Shown: positions 32,540 through 42,483, counted from the stretch's first letter. The stretch is 64,000 bases of DNA from Alphaproteobacteria bacterium (GCA_017308235.1 JAFKFL010000010.1:186001-250000), one strand, 5' to 3'. Notes: a model not told the origin generated them from the sequence alone. Made by a program: numbers and translations.

Positions 32540-33733
32540 GTGGCCAAGAAATTGCCCAGCGTGTTGCTGCGCGCCGGCGAGGATCGCCGCGTCCGTGCCG
32601 GCCATCCCTGGGCCTTCTCCAACGAGATCCTGATGGACGCCGAGACCAAGGCGCTGCCGGTGGGATCGCTTGCCGTCCTGCGCGCGCCGGGCGGCGAGGC
32701 GCTGGGCCTTGTCACTTTCAATCCGCATTCGCTGATCGCGGCGCGGCTTATCACGTCGAACCCGGAAGCGACGGTCGATGCGCTCTTCTTCGGCCGGCGG
32801 CTGGCGCAGGCCACCGCACTGCGCGACCGGCTGATCGGCGTGCCTTATTACAGGCTGATCCACGCCGAGGCCGACGGCCTGCCCGGTGTGATCGTCGATC
32901 GCTTCGGCGATGCCCTAGTGGTGCAGATCAACAGCGCCGGCATGGACGCGCTGACGCCCGTGCTGCTGGAAGCGCTGGAGGCAGAGCTCGCGCCCAAGAC
33001 CATCGTGCTCAAGAATGATTCGCCGGTGCGCGAGCTCGAAGGTCTGAAGCGCGAGGTCGTGGTGGCCAAGGGCGAGGCGGCAGGCGCGATCGAGCTGGTC
33101 GAGAATGGTGCCAGGTTCGTGGCCGACCTGTCGGGTGGCCAGAAGACCGGCTGGTTCTACGACCAGCGCGACAACCGGCGCTTCATGGCCGGGCTCGCGA
33201 AGGATGCAAGCGTGCTCGATGTCTATAGCTACAGCGGCGGCTTCGGCGTGCTCGCCGCCAAGCAAGGCGCTCAGTCGGTGATCTGCATCGACCGCTCGGC
33301 GGCGGCGCTCGACGCGGCTCGCGAGGCGGCGAAACTGAACGGCGTCGAGAAGGCCGTCTCGTTCCAGAAGGGCGAGGCGTTCGAGGCGCTCGAAAAGCTC
33401 GGCGGCACGTCGGCCCGCAAGTTCGGCGTGGTGATCTGCGATCCGCCGGCCTTCGTGAAAAGCCGCAAGGATCTCAAGACAGGCGCTCAAGGGTATCGCA
33501 AGCTGGTGCGGCTTGCGGCGCCGCTGGTCTCGCGCGGCGGCTTCCTGTTCGTCGCCTCCTGCTCGCATCTCGTCGAGCCAACGCTGTTCGCCGAACAGGT
33601 GCGCCGCGGCCTGCGCGATGGCGAGCGCACCGGCCGCATCCTGAGGAGTTCCGGCGCCGCGCTCGATCATCCGGTGCATCCCAACCTGCCCGAAACCGCC
33701 TATCTCAAGGCGCTCATCCTGCAGCTCGACTGA
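32540..33733 (+). CDS. Class I SAM-dependent rRNA methyltransferase (RlmI-like)
   Basis: A 397-residue protein with a GTG start after AAAGGAGAG, one base beyond the ggt stop codon. The N-terminal PUA domain reads SVLLRAGEDRRVRAGHPWAF, and an EEHD-like middle part includes IHAEADGLPGVIVDRFGDAL. The C-terminal Rossmann methyltransferase has FYDQRDNRRFM, VLDVYSYSGGFGVLAAKQGA and ICDPPAFVKSRKDL. RlmI family enzymes make m5C in 23S rRNA; this homologue may act on rRNA at an equivalent site. The longer frame from 32474 overlaps ggt. The stop overlaps the P1 peptidase start (TGATG). Confidence 0.9.
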   Translation: MAKKLPSVLLRAGEDRRVRAGHPWAFSNEILMDAETKALPVGSLAVLRAPGGEALGLVTFNPHSLIAARLITSNPEATVDALFFGRRLAQATALRDRLIGVPYYRLIHAEADGLPGVIVDRFGDALVVQINSAGMDALTPVLLEALEAELAPKTIVLKNDSPVRELEGLKREVVVAKGEAAGAIELVENGARFVADLSGGQKTGWFYDQRDNRRFMAGLAKDASVLDVYSYSGGFGVLAAKQGAQSVICIDRSAAALDAAREAAKLNGVEKAVSFQKGEAFEALEKLGGTSARKFGVVICDPPAFVKSRKDLKTGAQGYRKLVRLAAPLVSRGGFLFVASCSHLVEPTLFAEQVRRGLRDGERTGRILRSSGAALDHPVHPNLPETAYLKALILQLD

Positions 33734-34761
33734 TGTTCCAGGCAGGACCGCGCAATCTCCTCACCGATGTCGATGGCTTGCTGGTCGGCAATGCCGAGAA
33801 TGCGACGCTGCGCTCCGGCGTGAGCGTCGTTCTCTGCGAGACGCCGTCCGTTGCGTCGGTCGATGTGCGCGGCGGCGCGCCGGGGACGCGCGAGACCGAT
33901 CTGCTCGATCCCTCCTGTTGGGTCGACCGCGTCGATGCGATCTGCCTCTCCGGCGGTTCGGCCTTCGGTCTTTCGGCGGCGGACGGCGTGATGCGCTGGC
34001 TGCGCGAGCAAGGCCGAGGCATCGCGATCGGCGACGTCGTGGTGCCGATCGTGCCCGCCGCGATCCTGTTCGATCTGCTGAACGGCGGCGACAAGAAGTG
34101 GGAGTGGCCGCCCTATCGCGAGCTCGGCTACCAGGCGAGCGGCCGCGCGGCCCACGACTTCGCCCTCGGCAATGCGGGCGCGGGCCTCGGCGCCAAGGCG
34201 GGCGACCTCAAGGGCGGGCTCGGCAGCGCTTCGGCAGTCGATCCGCAGAGCGGCTTGCAGGTCGGCGCGCTGGTTGCCGTCAATGCGCGCGGTTACACGA
34301 CGATGAATGGCCTGCCGCATTTCTGGGCATGGTCGCTCGAGCAGGCCGGCGAGTTCGGCGGTCTCGAGCCGCCGCCACGCGGTGTCGGGCTTGCGGTGTC
34401 GCATGCGCGCGCCGATCTCACCCACGATCCGGCCGATGCCGTTCGCCACGATCCGCGCGCCAACACCACCATCGCTGTCATCGCCACCAATGCGCGTCTC
34501 GACAAGGCCTCGGCGCAGCGACTGGCGATGATGGCGCAGGACGGACTCGCGCGTGCAATTCGTCCTGTTCATACACCGCAGGACGGCGATACTGTGTTCG
34601 CCATCGCCACCGGCCGCCATGACCTTGGTGCTGATCCGCTGGCGCTGGGCGAGATCGGAACGCTGGCGGCCGATTGCCTGGCGCGCGCTGTTGCGCGCGG
34701 TGTGTATCACGCCAGGACGCTTGGCGCTGCGCAAAGCTGGAAAGAGGTATTCGGCCGCTGA
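33733..34761 (+). CDS. P1 family peptidase (DmpA-like aminopeptidase)
   Basis: A 342-residue N-terminal-nucleophile hydrolase. The DmpA-family blocks are clear: LLTDVDGLLVGNAENATLRS, CLSGGSAFGLSAADGVMRWL, GLGAKAGDLKGG, and near residue 248 NTTIAVIATNARLDK, where self-cleavage at the Asn-Thr bond exposes the nucleophile. These enzymes cleave N-terminal residues from D- or beta-amino peptides. Start ATG overlaps the preceding stop by one base (TGATG), so it is co-translated with the methyltransferase. No signal peptide. Confidence 0.9.
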   Translation: MFQAGPRNLLTDVDGLLVGNAENATLRSGVSVVLCETPSVASVDVRGGAPGTRETDLLDPSCWVDRVDAICLSGGSAFGLSAADGVMRWLREQGRGIAIGDVVVPIVPAAILFDLLNGGDKKWEWPPYRELGYQASGRAAHDFALGNAGAGLGAKAGDLKGGLGSASAVDPQSGLQVGALVAVNARGYTTMNGLPHFWAWSLEQAGEFGGLEPPPRGVGLAVSHARADLTHDPADAVRHDPRANTTIAVIATNARLDKASAQRLAMMAQDGLARAIRPVHTPQDGDTVFAIATGRHDLGADPLALGEIGTLAADCLARAVARGVYHARTLGAAQSWKEVFGR

Positions 34762-34835
34762 AGTTGCATCCAGTGCCCGCGTTCTGCGTTAGGCTTCATA
34801 CTGTTGCCATGCTCGCCGGTTCCCTAACAAAGATC

Positions 34836-36692
34836 ATGCAGCGACGAACCGGTGTCCTCTGGTCCGGCCGTCTGGCGACGGCAATGGCGGCACTCCTGCT
34901 GGCGTGCGGCGTCGCGGAGGCGCGCACCGGACAGATCTCGCTCACGATCGTTGGCGACAAGGAGATGTCGGACGAACTGAAGGAGCTCTCGGAGGGCCTG
35001 GACAAGGACCAGCCGATGACCGGCGATTCCCTGTCGTTGTTGCAGGCCGCCCAGGCCCGTCGCAGCCGGCTTGCATCCGCCTTGCGCTCCCGCGGCTATT
35101 ACGATGCACGCGTGGTCGCGACCGTCGGCGGCCAGCCGATCGATGAGGCAAGCGCGCTCGATGCGATCGACAATCAGCCTGAGTCGGCCAAGACCGACTT
35201 CCAGATCAATGTCGCTACGGGTCCCGTCTACAAGGTGGTCGACCTCAAGATCGACGGACCGAAGGATGTCGTCGATCCGCCCGCACTCGATCGCAGCACG
35301 CTCGCGCTGCAGCCGGGCCAGCCGGCCGATGCAGCCACGATCATCAATACCGAGAACGAGATCCTCGATCAGGTGCGCAGTCACGGCTATGCGCTGGCCA
35401 AGGTCGACCAACGCCAGGTCGTGATCGACCACGCCACGCGCGAAGCCCACGTCACCTATCACCTGCAGACAGGACCGGTGGCGACCATGGGCCCGGTCCA
35501 GTTCTCCGGCACTCAGACGGTCAACACGACCTATCTGCAGAAGCGGGTGCCGTTCAAGCCGGGCGATCCCTACACGCCGGAGAAGGTGAGCAAACTGCGC
35601 GACAGGCTGACCGCGCTCGGTGTCTTCAACGTGGTCCGCGTGAAGCCGGCAACGAGTCTTGACGCCAAAGGCGAGCTGCCGATCGACGTCGAGGTCGAGG
35701 ATCGGGCGCGGCGCTCCATCGGCTTTGGCGCCGCCTACGAGACCATCCTTGGTTTCAGCGCCAATGCGTACTGGCTGCACCGCAACCTGTTCGGCGAGGC
35801 CGAGAGCCTGCGCCTGTCGGCGATGGTAAATCATATTGGCCAGGGGTCGTTGAACGACCTCGGCTACGGGCTGCGCGCGGATTTCCTCAAGCCCGACTGG
35901 TGGGTGGCCGGCCAGGATGCCACCGGCTCGGCGCAGGCGTTGCGTGAGGTCTATCCCGCCTATACGCGCAAGGCCGTCTTGTTCGGCGCCGGACTGAACC
36001 GCGTGATCTCGGATCATTGGCGCGTATCCGCCGGACTCGCCTACGAAGCCTCCCAGATCGAAAAGTCGGGCATCACGGCCAACTATCAGCTGTTCGGCGT
36101 GCCGCTCTCGGCAACGCTGAACGAAGCCAACGACGATCTCAATCCGACGAAGGGCTACAAGGTCGTCCTCAACCTCACGCCCTACGCCGATCTCGACCAC
36201 GGCAACGACCTGTTCGCGATCGCCAAGGTGGTCGGCACGACCTATCTCGACGTAAGCGGCAACGGCCGCAGCGTGATCGCCGGCCGCGCCGCATTCGGCA
36301 CCATCCAGGGCGGCACAAGTTCTTCGGTCCCGCCGGACAAACAGTTCTACGCCGGCGGCGGCGGCTCCGTTCGCGGCTTCAATTACCAGTCCGCAGGACC
36401 ACGCGATTCGTTCAACAATCCGGTCGGCGGGGCGAGCCTGGTCGAGGCTAGCCTGGAATTCCGCCAGCGCATCGGAAAGTCCTTCGGTGTGGTCGCCTTC
36501 GTCGATGCCGGCGGCGCCTATACCAACACCCTGCCCGACTTCTCCGAAATGACGCCGCGAGTCGGCACCGGCCTCGGCGTGCGCTATTATACGGCCTTCG
36601 GACCGGCGCGCCTTGATGTTGGCTTTCCGCTCAACAAGCGCGCCGGTGATGCACCGTTCGGCATCTATGTCAGCATTGGGCAGGCATTCTGA
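34836..36692 (+). CDS. tamA: TamA-like outer membrane assembly protein (Omp85 family)
   Basis: About 618 residues. A Sec signal (MQRRTGVLWSGRLATAMAAL, with cleavage near AEA-RTG) is followed by three POTRA domains (residues ~25-270; e.g. LRSRGYYDARVVATV and YALAKVDQRQVVIDH), and then a 16-stranded beta-barrel from about 300. The barrel holds the Omp85 landmark GGSVRGFNYQSAGPRD (the RGF/Y loop) and ends DVGFPLNKRAGDAPFGIYVS-like strands finishing in aromatic F. It works with TamB in lipid transport or outer-membrane protein insertion. Start 34836 gives a well-formed signal peptide; 34809 is possible. The stop overlaps tamB (TGATG). Confidence 0.92.
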   Translation: MQRRTGVLWSGRLATAMAALLLACGVAEARTGQISLTIVGDKEMSDELKELSEGLDKDQPMTGDSLSLLQAAQARRSRLASALRSRGYYDARVVATVGGQPIDEASALDAIDNQPESAKTDFQINVATGPVYKVVDLKIDGPKDVVDPPALDRSTLALQPGQPADAATIINTENEILDQVRSHGYALAKVDQRQVVIDHATREAHVTYHLQTGPVATMGPVQFSGTQTVNTTYLQKRVPFKPGDPYTPEKVSKLRDRLTALGVFNVVRVKPATSLDAKGELPIDVEVEDRARRSIGFGAAYETILGFSANAYWLHRNLFGEAESLRLSAMVNHIGQGSLNDLGYGLRADFLKPDWWVAGQDATGSAQALREVYPAYTRKAVLFGAGLNRVISDHWRVSAGLAYEASQIEKSGITANYQLFGVPLSATLNEANDDLNPTKGYKVVLNLTPYADLDHGNDLFAIAKVVGTTYLDVSGNGRSVIAGRAAFGTIQGGTSSSVPPDKQFYAGGGGSVRGFNYQSAGPRDSFNNPVGGASLVEASLEFRQRIGKSFGVVAFVDAGGAYTNTLPDFSEMTPRVGTGLGVRYYTAFGPARLDVGFPLNKRAGDAPFGIYVSIGQAF

Positions 36693-39600
36693 TGCGCTTG
36701 AGACGACTCATCGCTTGGATCCTGGGTGGCATCGTCGGTGTCGTCATCCTGCTGTTCGCCGCAATTCAGACCGCGCCGGGCAAGCAAGTGCTGGCGAGCC
36801 TTGTCTCGTCGGTGGCGTCCTCAGACGACAGCCGGCTCGAGATTTCGGGCATCAGCGGCTTCATCCCGACCGATCTTCGGGTGGCTAAGATCGCGCTCTC
36901 CGACCCGCAGGGCGTGTGGCTCAGCATCGAGGACGCGCACGTCGCCTGGTCGTTCACCTCGCTCTTCAGCGGACAGGTGAAGATCGACGAGGTGAGCGTC
37001 GCCAAGATCGACGCGCTGCGGCCGCCGCTGCCCGCGAAAGCTCCTTCCCCTCCGGCATCGTCTTCGGGCAGCGTCAGCCTGCCGTTCGGCATCGATCTCA
37101 ATCGGCTGGCGGTCGGCGACTTGCACGTCGGCGCACCGCTGGGCGGCGTCGATTCGCGCTGGAAGCTCGAGGGCAATGCCGCTGTTGCGGGTCATGGCCA
37201 GAGCCACGCCAAGCTCGACATGAACCGGACCGACGGACCGGCGGCGCGCGTGGCGGCCAACATCGACTTCAATCTCGCGCCCTTCACGGTCGATGGCGAC
37301 GTCAGCGTCAACGAGTCGAGCAAGGGCGGTGTGGTTGCGGCCCTCATAGGCCGGCCCGATCTCGAGCAGGTTTCGTTCAAGCTCTCGGCCAAGGGCGACG
37401 AGGCCAACGGCAATGCCGTGCTCGAGGCCTCGGCAGGCGACGCCATCCATTCGAATGGCACGGCGCGCTGGCACCGCGAGAACGGATCGACCGCGATGTC
37501 CGTCGACATGTCGGCCGCCGCACCCGGCTTGCCTGACAGCCCGATCGCCCGCCTCCTGCGCTCCCCGGTGACGCTCAAGGGCAATGCCACCCTCGCCCCC
37601 TCCGGCACCCTTGACGTGCAGTCGCTAGCCCTCGTGGTCGGGCCGGCACAGGTCGACGCGACGGGACAGTACGATCAGCAAAAAGATCACCTGCAGGCGA
37701 CGGTCAAGGTGCAGGCGGGCGAAGCGGGGCAGTTGGCCGATCTCGCCGGCGGCGTCGACTGGCGCAACCTCCATGCCGAGCTCAAGGCCGACCTCACGAA
37801 TCTGGCCAAGCGGCCGCAAGGTGCTGCGACACTCACCGCGTCACTCGACGATCTTGCGGCAAAGAGCCTGGGCCCGGGCGCCCCGCCGCCACAGCATGTG
37901 GAACTCTCGGCGAAGCTTGATGCCCAGCCGGACGGCCGTCTGGTGATCCAGTCATTCGACCTCTCCTCGCCGCTGGTCTCGCTCAAGGGCAATGCAGGCT
38001 ACCAGCCCTCGGCCGAGGCGGGCGATGGCAAGATCGCGATCGACTTCCCGGATCTCGCACCGCTGTCGGGCCTTGCCGGCACGGAGATCGGCGGTCACGG
38101 CCACCTCGATCTCGACCTGTCGACGAAGACGCAGGCATCGCGCATCACCTGGCGCGGGACCTTTGACGATCTGCACGTGCCCAACATGCCGCCGGACCTG
38201 CAGCATCAGACAGTGAAGCTGAGCGGCGCTGCCGCGCTGCAAAGAGACGGATCCTGGCAACTCGACGGCGTGCGAGTCGGCGCGGAGGGATTAACCTTCA
38301 CGGTCTCCGGCCAAGGCCAGGATCAGACCGGTGCGCTCAATCTCTCGCTCGATCTGCCGCGGCTCGGCTTGCTGCAGGCGGGCATGAGTGGCGCGGCTTC
38401 GGCCAAAGGCAAGGTAACGCTGAAGCCCAACGGAGGCGACGTTCATCTCACGGTCGACCTCACCGATCTCAGCCGCGCGGCGCTTACCTCGCAACATCTC
38501 GCCCTCACCATCGACACGTCGCTCGAAGGCGAAGCGGCGAAGGGCAGCGTGTCCGCCAAGGGCGATCTCGCCCGCCAGCCGCTCACGCTCTCGGGGAACT
38601 TTTCACGCAATGCCGACGGCGGGCTGCAGGTGCCGACCCTTCAGGGGAGCTGGGCCAGCGCCACGGTCGACGTCAAAGACCTCGCCGTCACGCCTGGCGG
38701 CGCCACCGGTAGCGGACAACTCAAGATGACTCGCCTCGAGGATCTCGCGCCTCTCGTCGGCACGCCGCTCGCAGGCGCTCTCGACCTCAAGATCGCAACC
38801 GCCTCGGACAATCCCGCCGGGACGGTGACCGTTGCCCTGCGTGGCGACAAGTTGCGCGCCGGCGTCGCTGGCGTGGGCGGCCTGCAGCTCGATGCGTCCG
38901 TCGCCGATCCGTTCGGCACAGCCCGCACCGATGCGACGGTCAAAGCCACCGGGCTCGCGGGCGTGGCCGACCTGAGCAGCGCGACCGCGACCGTAAAAGG
39001 CGACCGGAGCGCCTTCGATATCGGACTTCAGGTCGCAGGCCAGGCGACGAACGCCAAACTGGCGGCCAAAGTCGAACCCGGAACCGATGCCATCCGCGTC
39101 GGCTTGCAGCGCCTCGATGCGCGCTACCAAGGCATTCCGGTGGTGCTGAATGCGCCGACGCAGGTTACCGTCGCGGGCGCGCGCGTGACCCTTCAGCCCG
39201 CATCGCTGCGGCTGGGCGGCGGCCGTCTCGGCGTGGGCGGCACCATCGATGAGGCTGCGAGCGACCTTTCGGTCGAGATCGCCGCCTTGCCGCTCTCCCT
39301 GGTCGAGGCCTTCGCACCCGGAACCGGAATTCAGGGCACGATGCAGGCCAAGGTCCGCGTCACGGGGGCGATGGCCAATCCTCGCATCGAGGCGACCTAT
39401 TCGGCCGACGGCGTGCGCGTCAAACGGCCGGAGACGGCGCTGCTGCCGGCGATCGCGATGCGCGGCACCGCCTCGCTGGTCGAGCGGCAGGCGACCTTCG
39501 ATTCGGCCGTGACGGCGGGCAACAACACGCGGCTCGGCATCAAGGGCAAGGCATCGCTCCCCCAAGGCAACGCGCCGCTTGGCGCGACGGTGGGCCTTAC

Positions 39601-40933
39601 CGGCAACATCGATCTTGCGCCGTTCTCAGCTGCGCTCGGTGACAGCATCCGCAATGTTGCCGGCACGCTCAGCCCCAATCTCACCCTCACCCTGAACGGC
39701 AACGCCATGAGCGGCAGCGGCACGGTCGTGCTCAGCAAGACGACGCTCTTCCTGCCGGCAAGCGGACTGCGGCTCACCGACGGGCAGGCAAACGTGGCAC
39801 TCCAGGGCGACACACTGCAGCTCCAGAGCCTCAGCTTCCAGACCGCACGCCATGGGGCAATTTCGGGCACCGGCAACGTGCGCCTCGATCCGGCGCAGGG
39901 CTTCCCTGTCGACCTCAGCATCACCACGCGCAATGCGCTGGTCGCCAACCGGCCCGACATGATCGCGAGCGTCTCTAGCGACATCAAGATCAGGGGATCG
40001 ACGCTCGGCGGGTTCGACGTCACCGGCCCGATCACCGTCGACCGCGCCGAGATCAATATCGGTGGAACGCAGGTGGCGAACTATCCCACCATCGCGGTCA
40101 CCGAGATCAACGGCGGCAATGCCGCTCCCAATCCCGCCCCACCGAAGCCCGCGCCGCCGGCGGGCAAGACGCCGCCCAAGCCGCCGCAGGCCAATGGCAT
40201 CCGGCTTGCGCTCGACATCAACGCGCCGCAGGCGGTGTTCGTCCGTGGCCGCGGCCTCGATGCCGAGGTCGGCGGCAAGTTCACGGTGACAGGCGATCCT
40301 TCGGCGCCGGCGGTCCTGGGCAATCTCACGTTGCGGCGTGGGACCTTCAACCTGGCGGGGCATCAGCTCAACTTCACGCGTGGCAATGTCGCGTTGATGA
40401 ACGCCAACGAGATCGATCCCGAGCTCGACTTCGCCGCCACAACCACCGTGAACTCGACCACGATTGAAGTCGATATCACGGGCTCTTCACGCGCGCCCAA
40501 GATCACGCTCAGCTCTATACCGTCCCTGCCGCAGGACGAGGCGATGGCGATGCTGCTGTTCGGCAAGCCGGCGTCGGGCCTCAGCCCCTTCGAGATCCTG
40601 AGTGCCGCACAGGCGCTGGCCGAGCTGACGGGACAGGCGTCCGGCGGCGGCACTGGTTTCCTCGGCAATTTGCGCAAAGGCCTGGGTCTCGACCAGCTTT
40701 CAGTCAACTCCTCGTCGAGCAACGCGGCGAATGCCTCGTCCGGCAGCACGACATCGATCCAGGGCGGCCGCTATGTGGCGCCCGGTATCTATGTCGGTGC
40801 GCAACAGGGAGCGAGCGGCGATTCCAGCCGTGGCATCGTCGAGATCGAGGTTTTGCCGCACACCAAGCTCGAAGGCTCATTCGGCACCGACTCCAACGAC
40901 AAGGTCGGCGCCAAGATGGAATGGGACTATTGA
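36692..40933 (+). CDS. tamB: TamB-like translocation/assembly module protein (AsmA-like, DUF490)
   Basis: The largest gene of the window, 1413 residues. An N-terminal membrane anchor (LRRLIAWILGGIVGVVILLF) is followed by a very long repetitive beta-rich region typical of AsmA-like bridge proteins that form a hydrophobic groove across the periplasm. A proline-rich insert lies near 1145-1165 (PKPAPPAGKTPPKPP). The C-terminal DUF490 domain ends with LRRGTFNLAGHQLNFTRGNV, LPQDEAMAMLLFGKPASGLS and LEGSFGTDSNDKVGAKMEWD. It moves phospholipids to the outer membrane or helps TamA. It overlaps tamA by one base. Confidence 0.93.
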   Translation: MRLRRLIAWILGGIVGVVILLFAAIQTAPGKQVLASLVSSVASSDDSRLEISGISGFIPTDLRVAKIALSDPQGVWLSIEDAHVAWSFTSLFSGQVKIDEVSVAKIDALRPPLPAKAPSPPASSSGSVSLPFGIDLNRLAVGDLHVGAPLGGVDSRWKLEGNAAVAGHGQSHAKLDMNRTDGPAARVAANIDFNLAPFTVDGDVSVNESSKGGVVAALIGRPDLEQVSFKLSAKGDEANGNAVLEASAGDAIHSNGTARWHRENGSTAMSVDMSAAAPGLPDSPIARLLRSPVTLKGNATLAPSGTLDVQSLALVVGPAQVDATGQYDQQKDHLQATVKVQAGEAGQLADLAGGVDWRNLHAELKADLTNLAKRPQGAATLTASLDDLAAKSLGPGAPPPQHVELSAKLDAQPDGRLVIQSFDLSSPLVSLKGNAGYQPSAEAGDGKIAIDFPDLAPLSGLAGTEIGGHGHLDLDLSTKTQASRITWRGTFDDLHVPNMPPDLQHQTVKLSGAAALQRDGSWQLDGVRVGAEGLTFTVSGQGQDQTGALNLSLDLPRLGLLQAGMSGAASAKGKVTLKPNGGDVHLTVDLTDLSRAALTSQHLALTIDTSLEGEAAKGSVSAKGDLARQPLTLSGNFSRNADGGLQVPTLQGSWASATVDVKDLAVTPGGATGSGQLKMTRLEDLAPLVGTPLAGALDLKIATASDNPAGTVTVALRGDKLRAGVAGVGGLQLDASVADPFGTARTDATVKATGLAGVADLSSATATVKGDRSAFDIGLQVAGQATNAKLAAKVEPGTDAIRVGLQRLDARYQGIPVVLNAPTQVTVAGARVTLQPASLRLGGGRLGVGGTIDEAASDLSVEIAALPLSLVEAFAPGTGIQGTMQAKVRVTGAMANPRIEATYSADGVRVKRPETALLPAIAMRGTASLVERQATFDSAVTAGNNTRLGIKGKASLPQGNAPLGATVGLTGNIDLAPFSAALGDSIRNVAGTLSPNLTLTLNGNAMSGSGTVVLSKTTLFLPASGLRLTDGQANVALQGDTLQLQSLSFQTARHGAISGTGNVRLDPAQGFPVDLSITTRNALVANRPDMIASVSSDIKIRGSTLGGFDVTGPITVDRAEINIGGTQVANYPTIAVTEINGGNAAPNPAPPKPAPPAGKTPPKPPQANGIRLALDINAPQAVFVRGRGLDAEVGGKFTVTGDPSAPAVLGNLTLRRGTFNLAGHQLNFTRGNVALMNANEIDPELDFAATTTVNSTTIEVDITGSSRAPKITLSSIPSLPQDEAMAMLLFGKPASGLSPFEILSAAQALAELTGQASGGGTGFLGNLRKGLGLDQLSVNSSSSNAANASSGSTTSIQGGRYVAPGIYVGAQQGASGDSSRGIVEIEVLPHTKLEGSFGTDSNDKVGAKMEWDY

Positions 40934-40956
40934 TACTCCATCGAAGGAGAACCCCA

Positions 40957-41424
40957 GTGACCACCGGTCTATCACGCCGCCTATTCGTCGCCGCCGTGGG
41001 CATTGGTGCGCTTTCGGCCAGCGCCGAGGCCGAGCCGTCGATCGAGCTTGGCCCGATCCTGGACAAGTATGCCGACGCGCTGCGGGCCGCCGACGTCGAG
41101 GCCGCCGTCGGCCTGTTCATGCCCAACGGATCCTACATGGCTCCCGGCAGCAAGGCCGCCGTCGGTTCAGACGCCGTGCGCGCCGCCCATCAACGACTCC
41201 TCGCCACGCTCAAGATCGATCTGGAATTCGACATCCGGGAAGCAGCGAAATATGCCGAAGTTGGATGGTCGCGCTCCACGGCCAAAGCCCATCTCAAGCT
41301 CCTATCGAACGGCGTGGAGAGCACGAGCTATTCCAACCAGCTCGTGGTCTTCGAGCCGCAAAACGGTGTCTGGAAAATCCGCAGCTACCTTTCGGCTGCC
41401 GCACCGGCCGATGCCGTGAAGTAA
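40957..41424 (+). CDS. SgcJ/EcaC-type NTF2-like protein with signal peptide
   Basis: A 155-residue protein with a GTG start preceded by AAGGAG at seven bases; the longer frame at 40921 would overlap tamB. Leader TTGLSRRLFVAAVGIGALSA (an RRLF twin-arginine-like or Sec signal ending near AEA) implies export. The rest is an NTF2/SnoaL fold: ILDKYADALRAADVEAAVGL, LFMPNGSYMAPGSKAAVG and NGVWKIRSYLSA at the end. Such domains bind small molecules or act as isomerase-like enzymes; no function is assigned. It lies 23 bases after tamB and is probably co-transcribed. A palindromic repeat follows. Confidence 0.82.
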   Translation: MTTGLSRRLFVAAVGIGALSASAEAEPSIELGPILDKYADALRAADVEAAVGLFMPNGSYMAPGSKAAVGSDAVRAAHQRLLATLKIDLEFDIREAAKYAEVGWSRSTAKAHLKLLSNGVESTSYSNQLVVFEPQNGVWKIRSYLSAAAPADAVK

Positions 41425-41433
41425 GGGCAATTC

Positions 41434-41541
41434 ACCTCATCCTGAGGAGCGGCCACGGGCCGCGTCTCGAAGGATGGGAACAAACACGGCGCTCGATCCC
41501 ACCCTTCGAGACGGCGCTCCGCGCCTCCTCAGGGTGAGGTT
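41434..41541. repeat. Long palindromic repeat (REP-like), inverted copy
   Basis: Outer arms acctcatcctgaggag (41434-41449) and ctcctcagggtgaggt (41525-41540) enclose inner arms cgtctcgaagga and cccttcgagacg. The reverse complement aligns with the repeat at 23576-23686 almost throughout, including ggcccgtggccgctcctcag. It separates the convergent NTF2-like gene and the amino-acid binding-protein gene and may act as a bidirectional terminator. Confidence 0.85.
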
Positions 41542-41547
41542 TATTCA

Positions 41548-42474
41548 CTAATTGCTGGCGCCGGCGGAGTCGTCGAGGACCTTGAAGCCTTCCTCTAGCT
41601 GGGGCGAAAGATCGACCCCGAGCTTTTCTCCCGTGGGAAGCCGCGCCAGGAACCATTTCTGATAGAGCGGCACCAGGTCGTGATTGGTGGCAAGCTTGCG
41701 GAAGGTGCGCTCGACCAGAGCGGCAACCTCGGGCTCTCCCTTGCGGAACATGATGCCGTACGGATCGTAGGACAGATAGTCGCCCACGACCTTCATCTTG
41801 TCCTGCGCCTTGTGCCGCGCGATCAGGCCATAGAGCAGGATGTCGTCGGTGGCGAAGGCATCGGCCTTGCCCTCGGCCAGCATCTGATACGATTGTTCAT
41901 GGTCGGCTGCAGTCACGACGTTGAGTCCGAGCGAGAGCTTCTTGTCCGCGGCGTGGATCGCCTGCTCGTTGGTCGTGCCTTTGGTCACGACGATGGTCTT
42001 GCCGCGCAGATCGGCGATGCCCTTGGCGCTCGATCCCTTGGGCACCATGAGCTTGGTGCCGGCCACGAACATCAGGGGCGAAAAGGCGACTTGCTTGCCT
42101 CGCTCGGCGTTGGCCGTGGTCGAGCCGCATTCGAGGTCGATCTTCTTGTCGAGCACGGCGGCGATGCGGTCGTCCGAGGTGACTTTGACATACTCGATCT
42201 TGAGCTCGGGTTCATCGACCGCGGCGCCGATCTCCTCGACGATGGCCTCGCAGAGCTCGAGGCTGTAGCCGATCGGACGACCGGCCTGGTCGAGAAACGA
42301 GAACGGCGGCGAGGCCTCGCGATATCCGAGCCGCACCGTGTGTGTGCTCTTGATGTTAGCCAGGGTCGGGCTCAGCCCGACCTCCTGGGCTTCGACCGTG
42401 AGAGCCGGTGCCGCCGCGATGAGCAGGGCAGCGCCTGCAATACACGTAGACAACGGGCGGGCCAGCGGGCGCAT
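41548..42474 (-). CDS. Amino acid ABC transporter substrate-binding protein (family 3, GltI-like)
   Basis: A 308-residue precursor with a Sec signal (STCIAGAALLIAAAPALTVEA). The family 3 ligand-binding pattern is clear: VRLGYREASPPFSFLDQAGR, PIGYSLELCEAIVEEI, DRIAAVLDKKIDLECGSTTA (with NAERGKQVAFS following), and LRGKTIVVTKGTTNEQAIH. This matches the glutamate/aspartate-binding GltI subgroup. No ABC permease or ATPase is adjacent; instead it lies 9 bases downstream of a dicarboxylate/amino-acid symporter gene, a curious pairing of a binding protein with a secondary transporter. Confidence 0.9.
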   Translation of the reverse strand: MRPLARPLSTCIAGAALLIAAAPALTVEAQEVGLSPTLANIKSTHTVRLGYREASPPFSFLDQAGRPIGYSLELCEAIVEEIGAAVDEPELKIEYVKVTSDDRIAAVLDKKIDLECGSTTANAERGKQVAFSPLMFVAGTKLMVPKGSSAKGIADLRGKTIVVTKGTTNEQAIHAADKKLSLGLNVVTAADHEQSYQMLAEGKADAFATDDILLYGLIARHKAQDKMKVVGDYLSYDPYGIMFRKGEPEVAALVERTFRKLATNHDLVPLYQKWFLARLPTGEKLGVDLSPQLEEGFKVLDDSAGASN

Positions 42475-42483
42475 GTCGTCCGC

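Noticed and set aside
40731-41537. 268-residue plus-strand frame over the end of tamB
   Set aside because: It overlaps tamB and the NTF2-like gene in another frame and ends in the repeat element.
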